A stretch of DNA of 64,000 nucleotides from Mucilaginibacter flavidus. GTDB lineage: Bacteria > Bacteroidota > Bacteroidia > Sphingobacteriales > Sphingobacteriaceae. Both the position numbers and the translations under genes were made by a program. Of the stretch, positions 20,301 through 29,079 are shown in pieces. The stretch lies in contig NZ_JAMXOE010000020.1 of the NCBI RefSeq assembly GCF_024055575.1, positions 1-64,000 of the forward strand, written 5' to 3'. Below the pieces are notes generated by a model, which saw nothing but the letters and a program-made list of their open reading frames with translations, searched no databases and was not told the DNA's origin. The first letter of the stretch is position 1, and each line of letters starts with the position of its first letter.

Positions 20301-20507
20301 AATGGTTTACGCGGCAGCCTTGGCGGGCTGATGAACTTATTGCAGGAAAGCGAAATGCCAATTACCACACAAGCGGCGGCTGCGGTCAACCAGGCTGATA
20401 GTTATTTTAACAACTTAAATATAAAATATAACGAGCTTACCGGAAACGGATTAAAAGCTTTAAACGAGCAATTGGCCCGGGCAGGAGCGGGAAAAATTAG
20501 TTTATAG
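17388..20507 (+). CDS. BNR/VPS10 (sortilin-like) propeller protein, exported
   Basis: 1039 aa from the ATG at 17388, chosen because it opens directly into a signal peptide (MRLPNSPKRFLLAATLLFSLYCARTADAQ); an upstream TTG would place 20 extra residues in front. The mature protein begins with the family hallmark MIGPHRGGRTVGATGV. It carries many BNR/Asp-box motifs (KSTDGGNTWKK, KTHDGGKTWKK) typical of ten-bladed sortilin/VPS10-like propellers, over about residues 40-730. A C-terminal Ig-like/helical region without a T9SS sorting signal follows, so it is expected to stay in the periplasm or at the outer membrane. Bacteroidota homologues are annotated as glycosyl hydrolase or WD40/YVTN/BNR-like proteins, but no enzymatic residues can be assigned here. 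It shares its propeller type with the N-terminal part of the gene at 9006-13625. Confidence 0.85.
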   Translation: MRLPNSPKRFLLAATLLFSLYCARTADAQTIDPSAFNMLQWRMIGPHRGGRTVGATGVVQQPNVFYIGVNNGGVWKTNDFGRTWQPVFDEQPTGSIGDVAVAPSNPDVLYAGSGEGIQRPDLSVGDGVYKSTDAGKTWVNTGLKDAQQIGGLAIDPRNENKVFVAALGHPYGPNSERGVYRTTDGGKTWERVLYRDENTGAIQVTIDPNNSDIIYADMWAGRQGPWENGEWEGTESGLFKSTDGGNTWKKLTAGLPTIADGLGRIGFCIAASNSKRLYACVDAAKGGGLYRSDNGGETWTEQSTDIRLWERGDDFAECKVDPKNEDIVYIANVVTWKSLDGGKNWKAIRGAPGGDDYHRLWINPQHPEIILLASDQGAEITVNGGQTWSSWYNQPTAQFYHVSTDNAFPYNVYGGQQESGSVGIASRGNDGQITFREWHTVGAEEYGYVAADPLDPNIIYGGKITKFDKRTGQVQNIAPEFGRRGKYRFVRTAPVIFSPVDQKTLFFAGNVLFKTLTGGNSWQVISPDLTRKTWDVPASVGIYTSDKLKQMPQRGVIYTVAPSNKNINTIWAGTDDGLIQLTNDGGKTWKNITPPEVTSWNKVSLIDAGHFDDQTGYAAINKIRLDDMNPYIYKTHDGGKTWKKIVNGLPADPVNAVREDPLCKGLLFAGTERMVYVSFNDGENWQPLRLNMPASSIRDLVIKGNDLVVATHGRSFWILDDIAALRNLAKIKDASQTTLYQTGQFYRVRWNMNTDTPLPQEEPAGQNPPDGAIIDYYLKDNAKAVISLEILDATGKLMRVYKSDDKPYDVPPVNIPLYWIRPQQVLSTEKGSHRFIWDLHTQPLDLPAGYPIAAIYGQTAPVPTSPWVMPGNYTIKLTVDGKSYTQPLTVKIDPRVKTPQLELQRQYDLSDKCYRHLKTVITASAKLNSLHEQIGKLLPNASGELAATLKKTDADALKIENGAPANKAESFNGLRGSLGGLMNLLQESEMPITTQAAAAVNQADSYFNNLNIKYNELTGNGLKALNEQLARAGAGKISL

Positions 20508-20522
20508 TAATACCCGTGATTT

Positions 20523-21002
20523 TTATTGCATTAACACCGGGGCCAGCTCAACCGCTGGCTCGTCGGATGTTACGTAAACTTGTTTATTGTTGAGTATACC
20601 TTCCAACACAAAACCGTTTGCCTTGGGAGCATTAAAATTGCCCTGCTCAGTGAGTTCCAATCGGATTAGTTTTGTTTCTAACCCGGGTTTGATCACAAAG
20701 GTGGTTTTTGCGTTTTTAATTCGGCCGATTATAACTGAGTCCTGGTTTACCTGTAAAATATTCACCGAGTACTTTACGCCTTTGTACCAGGCTGTTTGCC
20801 AGGCAGGCGATTGTTTATTTTTGCTGATCTCTATGAAACATAAAAGGGTTTCGGTGTAACCTTTAACCGCTTTGCCGTCCCTGTCTACAGGCGCATTGCC
20901 CATGTATTGCGTTTTAGAAAACAACCATATTTTTTGACCCTGGTATTTAAGCGCTAAACACGAGGAAGAAACCACGAGTATGAATAACAGGTACTTCGCC
21001 AT
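20523..21002 (-). CDS. Exported hypothetical protein
   Basis: 159 aa from ATG 21002 (MAKYLLFILVVSSSCLALKYQGQKIW); another in-frame ATG at 21026 adds eight residues before the signal peptide, so the later one is preferred. The hydrophobic N terminus with a Ser-Cys pair could be a Sec signal. The rest is a predicted beta-rich domain (YKGVKYSVNILQVNQDSVIIGRI...). No family recognised. It is convergent with the BNR gene, only 15 bp apart. Confidence 0.55.
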   Translation of the reverse strand: MAKYLLFILVVSSSCLALKYQGQKIWLFSKTQYMGNAPVDRDGKAVKGYTETLLCFIEISKNKQSPAWQTAWYKGVKYSVNILQVNQDSVIIGRIKNAKTTFVIKPGLETKLIRLELTEQGNFNAPKANGFVLEGILNNKQVYVTSDEPAVELAPVLMQ

Positions 21003-21262
21003 AATTAATAAAGATACGAATCTCATTGTTAAACATCAAAGCTGCACATTTAGTATGCTTTTCAGCAACAATAGCTTTAATTGCTATTGAATTTATCACA
21101 TTCAATAACAGGCATTTAACACCGCACTTCACCCAACAATCATAGACTTCCAAACCAAGGCGTTCTATGAACTGGTCTCTAATCTCAACTCCATAAGGCT
21201 TGAGTGTGAATCCTTGTGCGTTTTTAACTAATCCCCGGTCTCTAACCTCTAATTAACCACCC

Positions 21263-24200
21263 CTAATATTTAAGCACAATAAACCCGGTTTTGTGCTTGG
21301 TCTCTTTCCCATCCTTATACTCAAGCGAATAAAAATAAGTGCCCACTTGTTGCAGTTTACCATTGATGCTTGAATGGCCGTCAAATGCTTTGGTTTCATT
21401 ATCGTAGCCTTTTGCCTCATACACTAAAGCGCCGCTGCGGCTCATTATCTGCAACTTGTTTTCAGGGTATGCTGTTATCCCGTCTATAACCAAAACATCG
21501 CTGTTGCCATCACCATTGGGAGATACGTTTTGGTGTACAGTCAGGCTATTGGCGGTGATTGGCGACTCCTGCTGGTCATACTTCATTATAGCCGCTACCG
21601 GCCCCGGCCGTGTAAAGGTTATGCTGTATGTTTTAGTCGTTACATCATCCTGTGCGGTTACCACCGTATTAACTACGGTAGTTCCCACATTTAAAGCTAT
21701 CGCCCCCGAGGCTGTTCCGCTGGCCACCGTTACCCCATTTACCTTTATGGTTGAAGTAGCACTTTGTGATGTAGGCATTATTTGAACACTCGATGTAGTA
21801 TTAGGTACCGTTGCTGTATAATCTACATAATCGGGGCCGCTTACTATCGTCAGCGTCGTTGCAGGGATTACCTTTAGCTGGGTTAATAACGCATTGTTTG
21901 ATGCCGGGCGAGTTACCGTTAAGGTATAGGTCTTCGTGGTTACCCCATCAGGTGCGGTTACTACCGTTGTTACGGTATTGGGGCCAATAACCAGCGGCAA
22001 GGCTGCTGATGCTGTTCCAGAGGCTACTGTTGTTCCGTTTACCTTTACCGTAGCACCTGCATCGCTGGTTGCAGGGGTTACTGTTATCGAATTAGTAGCA
22101 TTGGTTACCATTGCGGTATAGCTGATTGTGCCCGCCGCAAAAACTGGTGTAAGCGTGCCGCTGCTTAATTTCAGGCCGGCCAGGTTAGCATTAACCGAAA
22201 TCTGACGCGTAAATTTTATCGAATAAGTTTTGGTGGTTACGCCATCCTGCGCTGTTACAACCGTATTAACTACATTGTCGCCAACGCTTAATGGTATGGC
22301 TGCAGAGGCTGTGCCGCTGGCCACCGTAACACCGTTTACCTTTATGGTTGAAGTGGTACTTTGTGAGGTAGGCATTATTTGAACGCTCGATGTTGTATTT
22401 GGTACCGTTGCTGTATAATCTACATAATCAGGGCCGCTTACTATCGTCAGCGCTGTTGCGGGGATTACCTTTAGCTGGGTTAATAACGCGTTATTCGAAA
22501 CCCGGGTTACCGTTACGGTATAGGTTTTGGTGGTTACACCATCCTGAGCAGTTACTACCGTTGTTATGGTATTGGGCCCAACAACCAGCGGCAATGCTGC
22601 TGATGCTGTTCCAGAGACTACTGTTGTTCCATTAACCTTTACGGTTGCACCTGCGTCCTGTACAGTTGGCGTTACTTTTATCGAGGCCGTAGTATTACTT
22701 ACCGATGCCGTGTAACTGATTGTGCCCGCCGCAAATACAGGTGTAAGCGTGCCGCTGCTTAGTGCTAAACTGGTCAGATTAGCGTTGGATGAGGGTAAGC
22801 GGGTGAATTTTATCGAATAGGTTTTGGTGGTTACGCCATCCTGTGCGGTTACGACCGTATTAACTACATTGTCGCCAACGCTTAATGGTATGGCTGCTGA
22901 GGCTGTGCCACTGACCGTGGCTACACCGTTTACTTTTATGGATGCAGTAGCATCCTGTGCTGTGGGCGTTATTTTAACGCTGGTTTCGCTGTTAGGCACT
23001 GTAGTTGTGTAATCTTTGTAATCGGCGCCGCTCACTAACATAAGTGATGTTGACGGGCTTATTTTCAAGGTGGTTAACGCAGCGTTATTTGATAGCCGGG
23101 TTACTGTTAACGTATAGGTTTTAGTGGTGGTTCCATCCTGAGCGGTTACTACCGCGTTGATTGCATTGGCCCCGACAACCAGCGGCAATGCTGCTGATGC
23201 AGCCCCTGACATTACTACCGTTCCGTTTACTTTTATAGTGGCCCCGGGTGCGGCGGCTACTGGGGTAACGGTTACCGACGAAGTAGTAGCAGGCAGGACT
23301 TCAGTGTAGCTGGTAATTGACGGCGCAAACACGGGCGATAAACTGCCTGCATTTGTTGCAAGGGCGGTAAGGTCGGCATTAACCAATAAACTGTTAACAG
23401 TTATATTTACCATTGTGAAATTACCAGCCAAGCTGTTATATGCTGTAACGGTATAGTTGTTTGCGGGCGAAACCGCAACCGAGGTGCCGCTGATGATACC
23501 GGTGCTATTATCAAAACTGAGGCCGGCGGGTAAAAATGGGGTTATGAAATAACCGCCAACGGGCTTAATTTCCCTTATGGTATTATTTATCTGGTCAGAC
23601 ACGTAGATATTTCCCTTGCCATCTGCCGCAATACCGTACGGGTTCAGGAAACCTGTTCCTATAGTAATGGTGCTGCCACCACCCGCAGGAATTTACCTTA
23701 TTTGTTTATTGCCCGAGTCGGTTACGTAAACGTTGCCTGCCCCATCGGTTGTTACGCCAAACGGAACGCTAAACACGCCTCCTACGGGCACCCAACTGCC
23801 GCCACCATGCGGGAATTTTTTCACCGCGTTGTCCTCCAAATCGGCAACGTAAATATTCCCGGCAGGGTCAACTGCTACGCCATAGGGGCTAAGCAACTCG
23901 CCGCTTGTCCCTAAAACAATAATTGGGCCGCCGGCTGCCGGAATTTCCTTTACCTTATGATCGCCAAGGTCCGACAAATAGACATTGCGGGCAGCATCAA
24001 CAGCCACGCTATAAGGATTTGTAATGCCCGAACCTATCACTACCGGGCTGCCACCGCCCGCCGGTATTTTTTGGATGCCTGTTGCGCCATCGGCAACATA
24101 TACGTTACCCGCCGCGTCAACGGCTACGCCGTTCGGCTGGGCGAACGTACCTATAACAACGGGAGAGCCGCCATCCACAGGTATCTTTTTAACCTGCCCG

Positions 24201-25543
24201 TTGTTTAAGTCGGCCACGTATATATTACCTGCCGGGTCGGCCGCAACGCCGGCCGGATTGCTAAGGCCCGAACCAAGGCTCGCCATATTGTTACTGTATC
24301 CGGGTGCCGCAACCACTCCGGTAGTTACAGGAACAAGTGGTGTTATTTTAATACCTGTTGAGTAGATTTGAGGGCTGTTGTAGCTAATGGATAACGCCGG
24401 TGGCGATGATGGATTAACCTTTATATTAACTATAGCAGCAGCACTGCCGGTACTGTTATAAGCAGTAACTGTATAATTTGCCATAGGGCTTTCTGCTGAT
24501 GGCGTACCGCTAAAAATTCCCGTAGTGCCATCAAAATTTAAGCCTGCCGGTAAAGACGAACTGATGAAATAGCCGCCAACAGGTTTCATTTCTTTAACTG
24601 CGTTGTTGCCGGTTGCTGCAACAAATACGTTGCCTGCGCCGTCGAGCGCCAGGCCATAAGGACTTGTAAATCCCGTCCCCAGGCTAACTGGTGCGCCGCC
24701 GCCCGCCGGCATCCGTTTTATTGCGTTATGGCCATAGTCGGCAATGTAAATATTGCCTGCAGCATCTACGGCCACTCCTTCGGCATTACTAAAGCCCGAA
24801 CCAATACTTACCGGGGCGCCGCCACCGTTTGCCGGGATCTTCTGTATGGTGGCACTTCCGTTTGCAACGTACACATTACCTGCTGCATCAACCGCCAGGC
24901 CGAATGCCACGCTAACTGTGGCTAAAGTAACCTGTTTGCCGCCTTTCTTTATTTTTAAAATGGCTCCGTTATCGGCCACATAAACATTCCCCGCCGGGTC
25001 GGTCGCCACACCATGCGAGCTAATTAACCCAGCGCCTACGCTTACCTGACTGCCCCCAGCGGCAGGAATCATCTTTAAACCGTTGCCGCCGTCGGCCACA
25101 TATATATTTCCGGCAGCGTCAACAGCTACCCCGTAAGGCCCCTCATAACCCGAACCTAAGGTAACCGTTGCACCTCCACCCGCCGACATTTTTTTCACCA
25201 GGTGATGGCCAAAGTCGGCCACGTATATATTCCCGGTAGCATCAAGCGCTACCCCGTAAGGAGAATTGAAACCCGACCCTAAAGTTAGGCGGGTGCCGCT
25301 ATATAGCAATCCGGCTACGCCGGTGCTTGTGGGCGATAACGGAGAGATGACAGCGCCTGCCGTATAGGTTTGCGGGCTGTTATAGCTAATGGTTGGCACC
25401 TGGGCAAATAATTTAAAAGGAACTATAACTGCAAAAAATAACGAGGCCAGCAAAATAATTCGCTTTAATTGCAACGTGAGGGGTAAGGGGCAGGCTTTTC
25501 GCATATACTTTGTTTTCAAATAATACTTTATAAAGGCGGACAC
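21263..25543 (-). pseudogene. NHL / cadherin-like T9SS-secreted protein interrupted by an in-frame stop
   Basis: The gene starts at 25543 with a signal peptide (LKRIILLASLFFAVIVPFKLFAQ). Two blocks of NHL propeller repeats and a putative-Ig module follow. In the second block, TAA at 23693-23695 replaces the expected Glu codon (GNKQIR-stop-IPAGGG, where paralogues read KQVKEIPAAGG). The same frame then stays open to 21263. It encodes the rest of the propeller, a second Ig module (LPAGLSFDNSTGIISGTS), six cadherin-like repeats and a T9SS type B sorting domain ending in VLKY. The whole is 1,426 codons plus the terminal stop. The two readable halves are 616 aa (23693-25543) and a C-terminal part reopening after the stop (a possible start at 23602 gives 779 aa, but no signal peptide, so it could not be secreted). 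Read-through or suppression is possible but not evident; a GAA to TAA mutation is the simplest explanation. Confidence 0.85.
21657..22913 (-). repeat. 1,257-bp direct repeat, copy 2 (partner 9397-10653)
   Basis: Identical at every base to 9397-10653, in the same orientation 12.26 kb away, while the flanking parts of the two genes differ clearly. It covers about four cadherin-like repeats. Confidence 0.9.
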
Positions 25544-25930
25544 CTTGTTTTTTTATAAGCATACTATAATCTACGCTGCAATCCCATCCATTTTTTAAGC
25601 CGCTGTTAAAGCCGAGCGGATAAAGGCATATTCTTCTCTAAAAATCGGTAAAAAGCTATATTTTTAAATAACCACGAAGGTTTGCTGCCGGTTAAAAACA
25701 ATTAAATAGCAGAAGATCAGATAATAAATGTAAATTAAAATATTTAATAAATCAAAAATATTTAACATATACAGTTGGTTATCAATATCAAGCCATGCAA
25801 ATCGGCTAATCATTACTATTATAATAAGATATACTTTAAATATCAAAGCTGGTAGTTAAACAGCAAAACATAGCATTCCGCTTGTTAAAAACTTATTGCC
25901 CGCTATACCTGCGTTCAACCTCCGCTTAAC
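25544..25930. other. AT-rich intergenic region, no gene seen
   Basis: This stretch lies upstream of the interrupted NHL gene. It is strongly AT-rich with stops in all frames. It should contain that gene's promoter, but no convincing TTTG/TAnnTTTG pair was found. Confidence 0.35.
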
Positions 25931-25974
25931 AAAAAAGCCGGGAACCAGGAAAAAAACATCCCCGTTCCCGGCTT
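25931..25974 (-). terminator. Rho-independent terminator of a lost minus-strand gene
   Basis: aagccgggaac (25935-25945) and gttcccggctt (25964-25974) form a perfect 11-bp stem. In minus-strand orientation it ends in a run of six T (25931-25936). It sits immediately after the decayed sorting domain and so marks the old 3' end of that gene. Confidence 0.8.
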
Positions 25975-25990
25975 AGTGGTCTGCATATTA

Positions 25991-26192
25991 TTAACGTTTC
26001 AGCACAATAAACCCGGTTTTCGCTTGGTCTCTTTCCCATCCTTGTATTCCAGCGAATAAAAATAAGTGCCCGCTTGTTGCAGTTTACCATCGACGCTTGA
26101 GTGGCCGTCAAATACTTTAGCCTGGTTGTCGTAGCCGCTGGCCTCATAGACCAAAACTCCGCTGCGGTTTTATCTGTATTTTATTTTCAGGA
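25991..26192 (-). pseudogene. Remnant of a T9SS type B sorting domain
   Basis: The minus strand still reads SGVLVYEASGYDNQAKVFDGHSS, then GKLQQAGTYFYSLEYKDGKETK, and ends in GFIVLKR-stop, clearly the same C-terminal domain as in the two genes at 9006 and 21263. It carries a one-base loss after GAGACCAAGC that breaks the frame before the last residues, and a second length change near CAGATAAAACCG. Homology ends abruptly at about 26192 inside the ENKLQI motif, so the 5' part of the gene is gone. The DNA beyond belongs to the promoter region of the ribosomal/fatty acid operon. Confidence 0.8.
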
Positions 26193-26254
26193 CCCACAAA
26201 TTAACCGCCATTCCCCTATTTAAAAAAACACTTTTCAATTCTCATATTTATCCT

Positions 26255-26262
26255 TACATTTG
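26255..26262 (+). promoter_or_regulatory. Candidate -7 box for the yceD-rpmF-plsX-fabH operon
   Basis: TACATTTG fits the Bacteroidota TAnnTTTG element, with a T-rich stretch (TTTT at 26232-26235) 19 nt upstream in the -33 position. It ends 18 nt before the TTG at 26281, so the leader would be very short. This argues against a translation start upstream of 26281. Confidence 0.5.
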
Positions 26263-26280
26263 CGGGCTAATTGTTGCTCA

Positions 26281-26802
26281 TTGAAATCGCTAAGAAATTA
26301 TTCGATTCCTTTTACCGGCCTTAAACTGGGGAAGCACCAGTTTGAATACGATGTTAATGACGCCTTTTTAAATGAGTTTGAATACTCGCTGGTTAAAAAA
26401 GCTGACTTAAAGTGTCGCGTTGAACTGGAAAAGCAGGAGACAATGTTAATACTAACGTTTGACATTGCCGGTACAATTGATGCAAACTGCGACAGGTGCC
26501 TGGCGCAATATCCGCAACAGGTGGATATACACGAACAGGCTATTGCGAAGTTTAGCGAAGAGGCGGTTGATGAAGATGAAGAGATTATCACCCTTACTAA
26601 AAACGATCACGAGATCAATATAGCAGGGCTGATTTATGAATATATAAACGTTGCATTGCCGTTTATAACTGTTTGCGATAACGAGGGTAATACACCCTAT
26701 TGTGATAAAGAAATGCTGGACAAGCTGAATAAGCTTACCGCAAATAACGAACAAAATGAGCAGGCCGACCCGCGGTGGGACGCGCTCAAAAATATTAAAT
26801 AA
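26281..26802 (+). CDS. yceD: DUF177 / YceD-family protein
   Basis: 173 aa from TTG 26281 (LKSLRNYSIPFTGLKLGKHQFEYDV). This start fits the family beginning KxLxxYxIPFxGLKxGxHxFEF and the promoter position. It contains the cysteine pair CDRC in the central part and further Cys residues in TVCDNEGNTPYC, as in many family members. YceD-type proteins are linked to 23S rRNA or ribosome maturation and are almost always encoded directly upstream of rpmF, as here (17-bp gap). Acidic overall. The molecular role is not settled. Confidence 0.8.
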   Translation: MKSLRNYSIPFTGLKLGKHQFEYDVNDAFLNEFEYSLVKKADLKCRVELEKQETMLILTFDIAGTIDANCDRCLAQYPQQVDIHEQAIAKFSEEAVDEDEEIITLTKNDHEINIAGLIYEYINVALPFITVCDNEGNTPYCDKEMLDKLNKLTANNEQNEQADPRWDALKNIK

Positions 26803-26819
26803 TATAAATACCAGGTTTT

Positions 26820-27011
26820 ATGCCACATCCAAAACGCAAAATATCCAAATCGAGGAGAGATAAACGCAGAACGCATGACAATGCAGTTGCGCCAACTTTA
26901 ACTACCTGCAAAACTACAGGTGCCGTACATTTGCCACACAGAGCTTATACTGTTGACGGTAACGTTTACTACAACGGTAAATTACTGATTGAGAAAGCAG
27001 CAGTAGCTTAA
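26820..27011 (+). CDS. rpmF: 50S ribosomal protein L32
   Basis: 63 aa, with the L32 signature MPHPKRKISKSRRDKRRTHD. The zinc-binding cysteines of many L32 proteins are mostly absent: one Cys remains in TLTTCKTTGAVHLPHR, where zinc-type L32 has four, so this appears to be the non-zinc form. It sits between yceD and plsX in the conserved arrangement that couples ribosome and lipid synthesis. Confidence 0.97.
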   Translation: MPHPKRKISKSRRDKRRTHDNAVAPTLTTCKTTGAVHLPHRAYTVDGNVYYNGKLLIEKAAVA

Positions 27012-27027
27012 GTTTTAATTTTCTGAA

Positions 27028-27966
27028 ATGAAGATTGGCTTAGATATTATGGGCGGTGATTTCGCTCCCAAAGCAACCGTTTTAGGGGCAATTGAAGCGT
27101 ATAAAGTTTTATCAGCTAATCAGAAACTGGTGCTTATAGGTGACAAGGAACAAGCCTTAAGCATTCTTCACGAAAATAATTTCAGCCCCGACAATTTCGA
27201 CTTTGTACATACTACAGAGGTAATTGGCATGGGCGAGCATCCCACCAAAGCCGTTGTTCAAAAGCCAAATTCAAGCATATCGCTGGGGTTTAAGTTGCTT
27301 AAAGAGGGCGGTATCGATGCATTTTCGTCCGCCGGTAATAGCGGTGCTATGCTGGTGGGCGCTATGTTTAGCGTTAAAGCAATTCCGGGCGTATTACGCC
27401 CTGCCATAACAAGCGTTATGCCTAAACTTGAAGAAGGTTTGGGCATTTTGGTTGATGTAGGCGCCAACGCCGATTGCAAGCCTGAATACCTTTTTCAGTT
27501 TGGTGTTTTCGGCAGTTTGTTTGCACAATATGTTTACAACATTTCCAACCCGCGTGTTGCCCTGGTAAATATTGGCGAGGAAGAGGAAAAAGGTAACCTG
27601 CTTTGCCAGGCAGCTTACCCGTTGATGAAGGAGAGCACACAATTTAATTTTGTGGGCAACGCCGAAGGCCGCGATATGTTCAGCGATCTGGCGGATGTAT
27701 TTGTTTGCGATGGTTTTACCGGCAATGTGATGTTAAAGTTTGCCGAATCATTCTACGTGATATCGCGCAAGAAAAAAATTAAAGACGATTTTTTTGATAA
27801 GTTCAATTACGAGCAATATGGCGGCAGCCCCATTTTAGGGGTTAACGCTCCGGTTGTGGTTGGCCACGGCATATCAAACGCCGAGGCGATTAAGAATATG
27901 GTAGTGCTGTGTAGAGACATGGTTGAAAGTGGCCTCACAGAAAAAATAAAACTGGCTTTCCAGTAA
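27028..27966 (+). CDS. plsX: Phosphate acyltransferase PlsX
   Basis: 312 aa, full length. It begins MKIGLDIMGGDFAPKATVLGA, the PlsX glycine-rich signature, and contains NSGAMLVGA and DVGANADCKPEYL. It converts acyl-ACP to acyl-phosphate, the acyl donor for PlsY in membrane phospholipid synthesis; it is peripheral at the inner face of the membrane. It starts 16 bp after rpmF and ends 11 bp before fabH, clearly one operon. Confidence 0.96.
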   Translation: MKIGLDIMGGDFAPKATVLGAIEAYKVLSANQKLVLIGDKEQALSILHENNFSPDNFDFVHTTEVIGMGEHPTKAVVQKPNSSISLGFKLLKEGGIDAFSSAGNSGAMLVGAMFSVKAIPGVLRPAITSVMPKLEEGLGILVDVGANADCKPEYLFQFGVFGSLFAQYVYNISNPRVALVNIGEEEEKGNLLCQAAYPLMKESTQFNFVGNAEGRDMFSDLADVFVCDGFTGNVMLKFAESFYVISRKKKIKDDFFDKFNYEQYGGSPILGVNAPVVVGHGISNAEAIKNMVVLCRDMVESGLTEKIKLAFQ

Positions 27967-27977
27967 AAAAAATTAGA

Positions 27978-28967
27978 ATGGCTAAAATTCATGCTGCCAT
28001 TACGGCTGTGAATGGTTATGTACCCGACTACGTACTAACTAACCACGAGCTGGAAACAATGGTAGATACCAACGACGAGTGGATAACCACCCGCACGGGT
28101 ATTAAAGAACGAAGGATATTAAAGGGAGAAGGGTTAGGCACATCAGACATGGCAGTTCCGGCTGTTAATGGTCTGCTTGAAAAGCGCGGCATCACAGCCG
28201 ACGAAATTGACCTGATCATATTCTGCACATCTACTCCCGATCGGGTTTTCCCGGCTACAGCAAATATACTGGCGGATAAAATTGGCGCAAAAAACGCATG
28301 GGGCTACGACCTGCAGGCTACCTGCTCAGGGTTCCTGTTCGGCCTTGCTACCGGCTCACAATTTATTGAAAGCGGCAAGCATAAAAAAGTTTTAGTTGTT
28401 GGCGGCGACAAAATGTCGTCGATGATTGATTACCGGGACCGTGCAACCTGCATTATTTTTGGCGATGGCTGCGGTGCCGCATTACTGGAACCGAATACCG
28501 AAGGAAACGGTATTATCGATTCTGTATTGAAAAGCGATGGATCGGGTGTTCCTTTCCTGCACCAAAAAGCAGGCGGCTCGATGAGGCCAACCACACATGA
28601 GACTGTTGACAATCGCGAACACTATTTATACCAGGAAGGGCAGTCTGTTTTTAAATTTGCTGTCACCAATATGGCCGAGGTTGCTGCCGAGGTTATGGAA
28701 CGCAACAATCTTACATCCGATGATATTGCCTGGCTGGTACCACACCAAGCCAACAAACGTATAATTGACGCAACAGCTGTGCGTACCGGCGTTAGCCCCG
28801 ATAAGGTGGTTATAAACATTGAACGCTATGGCAACACAACAAACGGAACTTTGCCCTTATGTTTGTGGGAGTGGGAAAACAAATTCAAAAAAGGTGATAA
28901 CATTATTTTGGCAGCCTTTGGCGGCGGTTTTACCTGGGGCGCGCTTTATTTAAAATGGGCATATTGA
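27978..28967 (+). CDS. fabH: Beta-ketoacyl-ACP synthase III (first tandem copy)
   Basis: 329 aa. The catalytic triad is complete: C116 in QATCSGF, H256 in VPHQANKR, and N286 in YGNTTNGT. It condenses acetyl-CoA (or a branched primer) with malonyl-ACP to start fatty acid synthesis. It follows plsX by 11 bp. By eye it differs from the next gene at about 43 of 329 positions (about 87 % identity), so the pair arose by tandem duplication. In the residue before the active Cys, this copy has Thr where the second has Ala. Confidence 0.95.
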   Translation: MAKIHAAITAVNGYVPDYVLTNHELETMVDTNDEWITTRTGIKERRILKGEGLGTSDMAVPAVNGLLEKRGITADEIDLIIFCTSTPDRVFPATANILADKIGAKNAWGYDLQATCSGFLFGLATGSQFIESGKHKKVLVVGGDKMSSMIDYRDRATCIIFGDGCGAALLEPNTEGNGIIDSVLKSDGSGVPFLHQKAGGSMRPTTHETVDNREHYLYQEGQSVFKFAVTNMAEVAAEVMERNNLTSDDIAWLVPHQANKRIIDATAVRTGVSPDKVVINIERYGNTTNGTLPLCLWEWENKFKKGDNIILAAFGGGFTWGALYLKWAY

Positions 28968-29079
28968 TTTGCAGATTTTAATGTGCGAACGGGAAACGAA
29001 AAAAATTTATACTTTTAGTCCCTTGTATTTTAAAGTTTGCGCATTGGCATAATTTGTACTTTACAGTAAAAAAATAAAA

